From a bacterium (lineage in GTDB: Bacteria; Patescibacteriota; Gracilibacteria; JAUYGZ01), in NCBI GenBank assembly GCA_030699855.1, contig JAUYKR010000117.1:1-10702 (forward strand): a DNA stretch of 10,702 nucleotides, written 5' to 3'. The notes beneath the pieces were generated by a model, which saw only the letters and a list, made by a program, of their open reading frames with translations, was not told the DNA's origin and ran no database searches. The position numbers and the translations under genes are program-made. Shown here piece by piece: positions 1 to 6,871 of the stretch; position 1 is the stretch's first letter; each line of letters starts with the position of its first letter.

Positions 1-603
1 CTGTCCCACCACGGCGGGCAGGCCGGTAGGCAGGTCTGGAGCGGGTTTTTTGACCATGGAGTCGATGGGAAACAGATCTGAGTCAGTCTTTGTGGTGATG
101 ATGCCATAATTTTGGGCTTCTTCCGGCTCAACTTCCTGCACGGCTATGATACTGTGCTGAGTTTGCTCATGAGCCTCTTTCATTTTTCTGATCACTTCAT
201 CGCCGCTGTACAGACAGTCGCCGAAGATCACCAGGAAGGACTCGTCGGAACCAATCAGGGATCTCGCTTGCAAAATGGCGTGGCCGTCGCCTAACGGCTC
301 CGGCTGCTCCACGAAGTGAAACTGAGCCAGGTTGCGAATTGCCTCCAGACGCTTGGCCTGTTCGGTTTTCCCGCGGGCTTCCAGCTCTTCGTCGTACCAG
401 GTTTTGTGGGTGAAGTACTCCTGAACGCTTTCCTGGCCTTTCGAGGTGATGAAAATAATTTCTTTAATTCCAGCCGCTTCCAGCTCTTCCACAATCCACT
501 GAACACAAGGGCGGTCATGCACCGGCAGCATGGCTTTTGGTATCACTTTCGTGAGCGGAAGCATGCGGGTGCCCAGGCCGGCGATGGGGATGATGGCTTT
601 CAG
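1..603 (-). CDS. galU: UTP-glucose-1-phosphate uridylyltransferase (partial, C-terminus outside window)
   Basis: This enzyme makes UDP-glucose and pyrophosphate from UTP and glucose-1-phosphate in the cytoplasm, feeding polysaccharide synthesis. The translation opens with L-KAIIPIAGLGTRMLPLTKV and then PKAMLPV, the nucleotidyltransferase signature and lysine-containing motif of the GalU family. FGD (with Cys where Asp is usual), NYGII and VKKPAPD follow in the expected order. The window holds 201 codons of a protein usually near 290 residues. The start is unusual. KAIIPIAG must lie at the extreme N-terminus, an in-frame TAA sits only five codons upstream (616-618), and the only recognised start codon between them is CTG at 601-603. 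The gene is divergent from the sugar-transferase operon at 705. A TATAAC element (615-620, minus strand) could give a very short leader. The family call is firm; the CTG start is inferred. Confidence 0.93.
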   Translation of the reverse strand, partial: MKAIIPIAGLGTRMLPLTKVIPKAMLPVHDRPCVQWIVEELEAAGIKEIIFITSKGQESVQEYFTHKTWYDEELEARGKTEQAKRLEAIRNLAQFHFVEQPEPLGDGHAILQARSLIGSDESFLVIFGDCLYSGDEVIRKMKEAHEQTQHSIIAVQEVEPEEAQNYGIITTKTDSDLFPIDSMVKKPAPDLPTGLPAVVGQ

Positions 604-614
604 AGCTAGAGTGG

Positions 615-620
615 GTTATA
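615..620 (-). promoter_or_regulatory. possible -10 element of galU
   Basis: Read on the minus strand this is TATAAC, matching the -10 consensus at five of six positions. It lies 11 bases upstream of the inferred CTG start of galU, so a transcript would carry almost no leader, in line with the absence of a Shine-Dalgarno sequence. I see no convincing -35 hexamer at the expected distance, so the call is weak. Confidence 0.3.
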
Positions 621-643
621 CGGGTCGTAGCGACCGTTAGGAT

Positions 644-666
644 ACTCGCCTTAGGGCGAGTTTTCT
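644..666 (+). terminator. hairpin followed by a T tract in the divergent spacer
   Basis: ACTCGCC (644-650) pairs with GGCGAGT (655-661) around a four-base TTAG loop and is followed by TTTTCT. This has the shape of a small intrinsic terminator on the plus strand. No plus-strand gene lies upstream in the window, so it may instead act as an early attenuator for the 705 operon, or stop antisense transcripts coming out of galU. A second small hairpin, GGTCG-TAG-CGACC, lies just before it at 623-635. Confidence 0.45.
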
Positions 667-704
667 ACTACTATAGCCTTTGTCAGAAGCCTTTTTTCCG
701 AGCG

Positions 705-2060
705 GTGAAGAAACCCGAAATCATTCTCCGTCTGCTGCGCATTCCGTTCGATTTTGCGGTGGTCTTTGGCTCGTTTTTGTTTGCCTACTGGCTGCGGGCT
801 CATCCGGATCTGATTCCCCTGCTTCAGTTGCACGAGCCGGCTTTGCTGCCTTGGGAAAGTTTCCTTCTCTTCAGCCTGCAAGCGGCAGGGCTTGTCTTGC
901 TGCTGTTCGCCTGGGAGGGGATGTACAGCCTGCGCAAATCCTACCGCTTCAAAAAAGAAGCGCGACGAATGCTCCTGCTCACCGGAGCGGCTTTCACCGT
1001 CATCATTCTGTACTTCTTCTTGGTTGGGATTCAGTTCTTCTCTCGTTTTATCCTCGGCTTAGCCTTTGTGCTGACGATCGTTTTGATGATCCTTCACCGC
1101 CTGATCTTGCGGGCGATCCAGCGCTGGTGTTGGGGCAAGGGGTGGGGTAAGCGAAGAGTACTCTTTGTTGGCAAAGGGGATGTGCTCAAAGAGTTGCGCG
1201 AGCGTTGGGATAAGGATGTCGCCTTCGAAGTGGTGGACAGTCTTTCTACCGGAGCTGAAGTGCTTGAGCGGCTCAGGCACTCTCGGGCTGTCGACGAAGT
1301 GGTCCAGGTGGGAGACGTGGATCAGGCCGCGTTGTTGGTAGAATTTTGTCAGCTTCACCACATCGAGTACCGCTTCGTGCCCAACATGCTGGAAGTGCAG
1401 CGGATCAATACCGAGCTCGACTTCGTGGGAGAAATTCCTTTAATTACCCTGCGTTCGTCCGCCATCGATTGGTCGGGGCGGGTGGTTAAGCGGACTTTTG
1501 ATGTGCTTACGTCCAGTGCAGGCTTGCTGCTGCTGTCTCCGCTGCTGCTCCTTATCGCCTGCGGAATCAAGCTTAACAGCCAGGGGCCGGTATTGTACTG
1601 GAGCAGGCGGGTGTCGAAGAACCGACAGTTTTCGATGGTCAAGTTTCGCACCATGGTAGACGGAGCGGATCAGATGAAAAAAGATCTGGAGCAGGACAAC
1701 CGAAGAACTGGGCCGCTCTTCAAAATTGCCGATGATCCCAGGGTGACTCGATTTGGCCGGCTTCTTCGCAAGGCTTCACTTGATGAACTTCCACAATTGT
1801 GGAACGTGTTTAAAGGTGACTTGAGCCTGGTGGGACCGCGGGCGCACCTGCCGGAGGAAGTGGAGCAATATGAAAGGCATCACAAACGGGTGCTGGCGAT
1901 CAAGGCCGGTGTTACCGGCTTGCCGCAAATTTCCGGCCGCAGCCACCTGGACTTCGAACAAGAAGTGAAGCTGGACGTCTACTACATCGAGAACTGGTCG
2001 TTCTGGTTGGACATGAAAATCATTTTGAAGACTTTTGGGGTATTATTTGAAGGAGAATAA
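705..2060 (+). CDS. polyprenyl-phosphate sugar-1-phosphate transferase (WbaP/WcaJ-type exopolysaccharide transferase)
   Basis: Integral membrane enzyme that moves a sugar-1-phosphate from a nucleotide sugar to undecaprenyl phosphate, the first step in building a surface polysaccharide or glycan. The 451-residue length fits the long WbaP/WcaJ architecture. Four hydrophobic segments lie at about residues 12-31, 52-70, 89-109 and 111-133. A nucleotide-binding-like domain follows (RVLFVGKGD, about 151-159), then a fifth membrane segment (about 265-288) and the catalytic bacterial sugar transferase domain. That domain shows KFRTM (313-317), DDPRVTRFGRLLRK (343-356), the catalytic Asp-Glu dyad in SLDELPQ (D360-E361), LVGPR (375-379) and GVTGLPQISGR (402-412). 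The sugar cannot be read from the sequence. The start is GTG with no Shine-Dalgarno sequence. It is the first gene of a plus-strand run and is divergent from galU. Confidence 0.93.
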   Translation: MKKPEIILRLLRIPFDFAVVFGSFLFAYWLRAHPDLIPLLQLHEPALLPWESFLLFSLQAAGLVLLLFAWEGMYSLRKSYRFKKEARRMLLLTGAAFTVIILYFFLVGIQFFSRFILGLAFVLTIVLMILHRLILRAIQRWCWGKGWGKRRVLFVGKGDVLKELRERWDKDVAFEVVDSLSTGAEVLERLRHSRAVDEVVQVGDVDQAALLVEFCQLHHIEYRFVPNMLEVQRINTELDFVGEIPLITLRSSAIDWSGRVVKRTFDVLTSSAGLLLLSPLLLLIACGIKLNSQGPVLYWSRRVSKNRQFSMVKFRTMVDGADQMKKDLEQDNRRTGPLFKIADDPRVTRFGRLLRKASLDELPQLWNVFKGDLSLVGPRAHLPEEVEQYERHHKRVLAIKAGVTGLPQISGRSHLDFEQEVKLDVYYIENWSFWLDMKIILKTFGVLFEGE

Positions 2061-2072
2061 ATATCTGTTTTT

Positions 2073-2933
2073 ATGATCTTCATTATTGGTTCGGAACCGC
2101 ACTGGGAGGAAGAGCAATTGAAGCTGGCGGCTGAAAAACGCCGACAGAGTGTTGAAATTCTTGAACCGGACCAGCTCCACCTCGGCTTGAGTGAGCGGGA
2201 GGCCCAGGTGTTTTATCGCGGACGGGATATTACCGAAAGACTCAAAAAAAGCCGGATCATCTTTCGGCGCACCAGGGGCGCGCAGGACCAAATGTATTCT
2301 CTGGCGGTGCTGGCCCAGCACTGGAAGCTTTCTTTTACCGATTCCGTGCTCAGCATTCTTACCAATCTGAACAAGCTCCTGCACATGCCGGCCTTTACCA
2401 CCAAACTGATCCGGCAGATCCCCACCGCTTTTTTGGCCCAGGGGAAGGTCGGCCTAGTCGACCTGGCCCATGTGGAGCCGCCGTTTTTGGTCAAACCGGC
2501 TCACGGACGACATGGTCTGGGGATTCGGGTCATGAGTACTCCCAAGGGGGTATTTCGCTATTTGGCCAAAAGCAAGCGCGGCCTTCTGGTTCAGCAGTAT
2601 CTGGAACTCGAAGAAGAATTTCGCTTGCTGGTGGTGGGAAAAAAAGTCCTGGGAGTCGTTAAAAAAATTCCACCCAAGGGATCCCGGGTGGCTAATTATG
2701 CCGCCGGAGCGAGATTCGTGGAAGCGTCGATAGACGCGGCTCTGAAAAAAGAAGCTTTGTCGCTCTGCCAGCAGCAGGGGATCGACATTGCCGGAGTGGA
2801 CCTGGCCCGGGCCGGACGGGACTGGTACCTGCTGGAAGTCAACCGCTGTCCGGAGTTCAAGGCCTTCAGCAAAGCTACCGGTATCAATGTCGCCGATGAG
2901 ATCATCAGTTTCGCTCTTCGCAAAAAGCCGTGA
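2073..2933 (+). CDS. RimK-like ATP-grasp ligase
   Basis: A 286-residue ATP-grasp protein of the RimK/LysX group, which activate a carboxylate as an acyl phosphate with ATP and join it to an amine. Visible features in order are: a divergent N-terminal pre-ATP-grasp domain; FLVKPAHGRHGLGI (138-151), with the ATP-binding Lys and the glycine-rich loop; LLVQQYLELEEEFRLLVVGKKV (about 171-192); a basic ANYAAGARF segment (207-215); and AGVDLA plus LLEVNRCPEF (240-262), whose D243, E255 and N257 are the expected metal/ATP ligands. The catalytic set is complete, so it should be active. An AAGGAG lies 17 bases before the ATG, too far to be a standard ribosome-binding site. It follows the sugar transferase by 12 bases and overlaps the amidohydrolase by 4 bases (GTGA). 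Substrates are unknown; an amino acid added to a peptide or to a sugar-linked acid is possible. It is not assigned as ribosomal-protein-S6-modifying RimK. Confidence 0.87.
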   Translation: MIFIIGSEPHWEEEQLKLAAEKRRQSVEILEPDQLHLGLSEREAQVFYRGRDITERLKKSRIIFRRTRGAQDQMYSLAVLAQHWKLSFTDSVLSILTNLNKLLHMPAFTTKLIRQIPTAFLAQGKVGLVDLAHVEPPFLVKPAHGRHGLGIRVMSTPKGVFRYLAKSKRGLLVQQYLELEEEFRLLVVGKKVLGVVKKIPPKGSRVANYAAGARFVEASIDAALKKEALSLCQQQGIDIAGVDLARAGRDWYLLEVNRCPEFKAFSKATGINVADEIISFALRKKP

Positions 2934-3664
2934 ACCAACACCCCATTCTCATCACCATTCCCCATTGTTCTTTCTTCGTTCCGGTCGAACTGAGGCGGCT
3001 GATGTGTCTGACGGACTTTGACATCAAAGCCCACAGCGATCTTTTTACCGATCAGATTTTTGACGTGCCAGCCGCTCACCTGGTCAAAGCCAAAATTTCC
3101 CGTCTGGTGGCCGATCCCAACCGGGCGCCGGATGACATTCTGATGGAATCCCACTTGAGCGCGGACGGCGTGGTGGTGAGCGTGACGGAGGACGGCAAGC
3201 CGATTTATCGCGAGCCTCCCAATGAGGCGATGATCCGGGAAAGGGTCGCTAAGTATCACCTCGGCTTTCACGAGGAGGTGGACCAACTGGCTCCACGGAT
3301 GAAATTTTTGATCGACGGACATTCGCTCAAGAGCCGTGGTTCCAAAATGAAAGACGATGCCGGCCAACAGCGGGCGGATATTGTTTTGGGGAACCGTGAT
3401 TATACGACTTGCGACCGACAGACGACGGTGAAGATTTACCGGTTTTTTCAAGAGCGGGGCTTTTCGGTCAAGGTCAACGATCCCTACAGTGGCAAGTACG
3501 TCATTGGTCATCATTGTTCCCGACGAAAGCTTCCCGGCATTCAGGTGGAGGTCAACCGCAAGCTCTACATGAATGAGAAAACCCTGAGGCGCTCTCCGAC
3601 CAAAATCAAGCAGCTCAACGAAGTGATGAAAGCCCTGGTGGAAGCGCTGGCAAAGGAGTTGTGA
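2930..3664 (+). CDS. N-formylglutamate amidohydrolase family protein
   Basis: A 244-residue member of the N-formylglutamate amidohydrolase-like family, metal-dependent hydrolases of N-acyl amino acid amides. Family motifs seen: ITIPHCS (8-14, usually PH[SA]G), HSDLFTDQIFD (35-45), SRLVADPNRAPDD (57-69), FLIDGHSL (136-143, usually DLHS), and QVEVNRKLYMNE (215-226) with conserved E217, N219 and R220. The start GTG overlaps the stop of the ATP-grasp gene (GTGA), implying translational coupling and a joint role. No histidine-degradation genes are near, so a HutG role is unlikely. A better inference is that it trims or reverses an amide bond made by the ligase. Exact substrate unknown. The family call is good; the specific activity is uncertain. 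Confidence 0.85.
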   Translation: MNQHPILITIPHCSFFVPVELRRLMCLTDFDIKAHSDLFTDQIFDVPAAHLVKAKISRLVADPNRAPDDILMESHLSADGVVVSVTEDGKPIYREPPNEAMIRERVAKYHLGFHEEVDQLAPRMKFLIDGHSLKSRGSKMKDDAGQQRADIVLGNRDYTTCDRQTTVKIYRFFQERGFSVKVNDPYSGKYVIGHHCSRRKLPGIQVEVNRKLYMNEKTLRRSPTKIKQLNEVMKALVEALAKEL

Positions 3665-3674
3665 CAGTTGTCAC
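3661..3674. promoter_or_regulatory. operator-like dyad
   Basis: GTGACA-GT-TGTCAC: perfect six-base inverted arms with a two-base centre, placed exactly at the end of the amidohydrolase gene. The loop is too short for an RNA hairpin, so if functional it would be a DNA-level dyad. It lies about 30 bases upstream of the AATAAT element at 3706-3711. Single occurrence, weak evidence. Confidence 0.25.
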
Positions 3675-3705
3675 GAAAAAGCCTTGCACTTTTGCTGATC
3701 TCTGG

Positions 3706-3880
3706 AATAATCGGGACAATTCCTTATTGGAATACCATGTCTTTCCTGCTTCATTTCTGCCTCTCCATTCTTACCACTGCCGTGGTGGTGGCACTTCCAG
3801 TGCCGGTGAGGGCGAGCTGAAAGGAAAGATACCAACTTCCTTACGGGCCGTCCTCGAAGGGGACGGAGATTTTTATTTTT
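3706..3880 (+). ncRNA. candidate structured leader or small RNA ending in a terminator
   Basis: This stretch between the amidohydrolase and the small protein appears non-coding and structured. A promoter-like AATAAT (3706-3711) has a weak TTGCAC (3684-3689) 16 bases upstream. Downstream, CTTTCC (3741-3746) can pair with GGAAAG (3823-3828), enclosing two local hairpins: ACCAC-TGCC-GTGGT (3773-3786) and GGCACT-TCC-AGTGCC (3790-3804). CCGTCC/GGACGG (3848-3864) with a T-rich tail follows, shaped like an intrinsic terminator. The layout (closing stem, two hairpins, terminator) resembles a regulated leader or an independent small RNA. I could not match it to a known riboswitch, 6S, SRP or tmRNA consensus. 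The alternative is an N-terminal extension of the next gene from GTG 3661, since that frame stays open. Its T-rich first codon positions, Cys/His-rich translation and the terminator-like element argue against coding. Confidence 0.35.
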
Positions 3881-3882
3881 TA
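3848..3882 (+). terminator. intrinsic-terminator-like hairpin
   Basis: CCGTCC (3848-3853) pairs with GGACGG (3861-3866 region) around a loop of about seven bases. It is followed within a few bases by a T-rich tract, broken by one A, at 3870-3881. It would end the 705-3664 operon or a small RNA starting near 3718, and lies only about ten bases before the ATG of the next gene. Exact pairing register of the right arm can shift by one base because of the GGGG run. Confidence 0.5.
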
Positions 3883-3891
3883 AGTCACATT

Positions 3892-4311
3892 ATGACTCCA
3901 ACAGAAGCACCGACGGAAGAGCAACAAAAGGTACAGGTTGCTCCAGCAGTGTTAAAGCCCGGAGACCCTCCTCCGGAAGGTGGTGTTCGACCTGCCCCTG
4001 ACAAAACCGTGCGCATTTCTTTTCTCGAACCCCTAAATAGGGCAGTTAAAGATGCAGTGGTCGGGGTTTTGGAAACCTCTCCTGCGATAACTAGCATTGT
4101 GGGATCTATGTCTCCCGGTGGCTTTTCATCCAGAGTCCAACGCGAATCGGGAAAGGATGGTTTGCCAGTATTTCAGGGTTTAACTTTTAGTGATCCTCGA
4201 GATGTTTTGGGTGGTAACTGGATAGAACTTGGTGTGAGCTCAGTTGATGAGGCACAAGCACGTACGGCTATTGCGGAGATTATGAGAAAACTCCCGAGTA
4301 CTGAAGTTTGA
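3892..4311 (+). CDS. small protein of unknown function with Pro/Glu-rich N-terminus
   Basis: I do not recognise this 139-residue protein. It begins MTPTEAPTEEQQKVQ and has a proline- and glycine-rich, probably disordered stretch to about residue 35 (LKPGDPPPEGGVRPAPD). A folded part seems to follow: a strand KTVRISFLEP, a helix RAVKDAVVGVLETSP, and a final strand-helix WIELGVSSVDEAQARTAIAEIMRKL. It has no Cys, no His, no signal peptide and no membrane segment. The ATG at 3892 was preferred over the in-frame GTG at 3661 (216 residues, overlapping the amidohydrolase stop as GTGA), because the upstream part looks non-coding and contains a terminator-like hairpin. The longer form cannot be excluded. 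Base use is somewhat more A/T-rich than its neighbours. Position suggests a link to the ligase/amidohydrolase pair, perhaps as a partner or substrate, but this is only inference. Confidence 0.6.
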   Translation: MTPTEAPTEEQQKVQVAPAVLKPGDPPPEGGVRPAPDKTVRISFLEPLNRAVKDAVVGVLETSPAITSIVGSMSPGGFSSRVQRESGKDGLPVFQGLTFSDPRDVLGGNWIELGVSSVDEAQARTAIAEIMRKLPSTEV

Positions 4312-4324
4312 AGCAGCTGGTTTT

Positions 4325-4360
4325 AAAAACCTCCGGCGTACGCCGGAGGTTTTTTTGTGT
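4325..4360. terminator. bidirectional intrinsic terminator
   Basis: Bases 4325-4354 form a perfect 30-base palindrome with an A run on the left and a T run on the right, and a core arm of CCTCCGGCGT. On either strand it gives a long G/C-rich stem followed by a U tract. It lies between the convergent small protein (ending 4311) and hppA (ending 4374), so it should stop transcription from both sides. Confidence 0.93.
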
Positions 4361-4373
4361 TCCGCAAATGGAT

Positions 4374-6407
<2,034 letters not shown>

Positions 6408-6436
6408 GGTGGAGAGATTAAAGATAAGTCCCTGGG

Positions 6437-6466
6437 ATTATAGCGAAGTTCGGCGGAGATTTGCAA
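6437..6466 (-). promoter_or_regulatory. hppA promoter
   Basis: On the minus strand a perfect TATAAT -10 (6437-6442) is preceded, after an 18-base spacer, by TTGCAA (6461-6466), which matches the -35 consensus at four of six positions. Transcription would start near 6430, giving a leader of about 23 bases before the hppA ATG. This is the best sigma-70-like promoter in the window. Confidence 0.7.
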
Positions 6467-6478
6467 TACCGCTTCGCT
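6442..6478. repeat. inverted repeat bracketing the hppA promoter spacer and -35
   Basis: AGCGAAG (6442-6448) is repeated inverted as CTTCGCT (6472-6478), seven perfect bases with 23 between. The arms flank the spacer and -35 box of the hppA promoter, a position where a regulator could block polymerase. It could also fold as a hairpin in a transcript from the plus strand. No known operator is recognised. Confidence 0.4.
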
Positions 6479-6548
6479 TCCAAGAGTGCGGTACAAAAAG
6501 TATTTCCTTCTCTTTACGAATTTTGCTACAGTCGAATTGTTCATTTTG

Positions 6549-6554
6549 TACAAT
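6549..6554 (+). promoter_or_regulatory. TACAAT element abutting the antitoxin start
   Basis: TACAAT, five of six matches to the -10 consensus, lies directly before the ATG at 6555 and is part of the eight-base palindrome TTGTACAA (6546-6553). An ATTGT (6536-6540) upstream mirrors ACAAT (6550-6554). If it is a -10 box, transcription would begin at or inside the first codons, so it may instead be an autoregulatory site like those bound by Phd-type antitoxins. Confidence 0.25.
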
Positions 6555-6809
6555 ATGCAGGTCTTTAGCAAAACCGATGCCCGTCAGAACTTCGCCTCGC
6601 TCTTCAACGCCGTTCGTTATGCCGGCAAGGTGATCGGCATTGGTCGCGGCAAGATCCGCTTTGGAGCTCACCGCAAGGTGCTGCCGGAGGTGCTGATGGT
6701 CCGCATGCCCACGCCGGAGGATGTCGAAAAGCTGAAAAAAGACCCGCGTGGCTTCGACGAGGCCATGAAGGAGTGGATGATGAAGAAGATTGGGCAGGAG
6801 TTTGAGTAA
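6555..6809 (+). CDS. Phd/YefM-like antitoxin-type protein, apparently orphan
   Basis: An 84-residue protein whose N-terminus, MQVFSKTDARQNFASLFNAV followed by KVIGIGRGK, resembles the Phd/YefM antitoxin N-terminal DNA-binding domain (strand, SxxxARxNFxxLxxxV helix, then a strand after a short turn). The C-terminal part (PTPEDVEKLKKDPRGFDEAMKEWMMKK) is charged and helical, as expected for a toxin-binding tail. No toxin gene (RelE, Doc or PIN type) is adjacent: hppA is divergent on one side and the flavin-barrel protein follows on the other. An in-frame GTG at 6486 would add a hydrophobic 23-residue leader; I reject that start because the Phd homology begins exactly at M 6555. It could be an orphan antitoxin or a stand-alone transcription regulator. 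Confidence 0.62.
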   Translation: MQVFSKTDARQNFASLFNAVRYAGKVIGIGRGKIRFGAHRKVLPEVLMVRMPTPEDVEKLKKDPRGFDEAMKEWMMKKIGQEFE

Positions 6810-6871
6810 GGGGAACAACAGGGGGTTGGCTATTTTTTTAGGATGCCGTCTTCTGTTTCATTCTTTTGCTT

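Noticed and set aside
3741..3828. SRP RNA, 6S RNA or cobalamin/TPP riboswitch
   Set aside because: The length and hairpins are suggestive, but the conserved loops of these families (e.g. the SRP GGAA tetraloop helix, the GCCACTG B12 box in context, the TPP CUGAGA) are not present.
3661..3891. N-terminal extension of the small protein from GTG 3661 (GTGA overlap with the upstream stop)
   Set aside because: Its frame is open but about a quarter of codons begin with T, the residues are Cys/His/Trp-rich unlike the rest, and a terminator-like hairpin lies inside. Kept as an alternative, not as the main call.
2931..4311. UGA recoding as in some CPR lineages
   Set aside because: TGA ends three genes here exactly where family length and operon overlaps predict, so the standard code holds.
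6486..6554. Hydrophobic 23-residue leader on the antitoxin (GTG start)
   Set aside because: Phd similarity begins exactly at the ATG 6555, and the leader lies over promoter-like, A/T-rich DNA.
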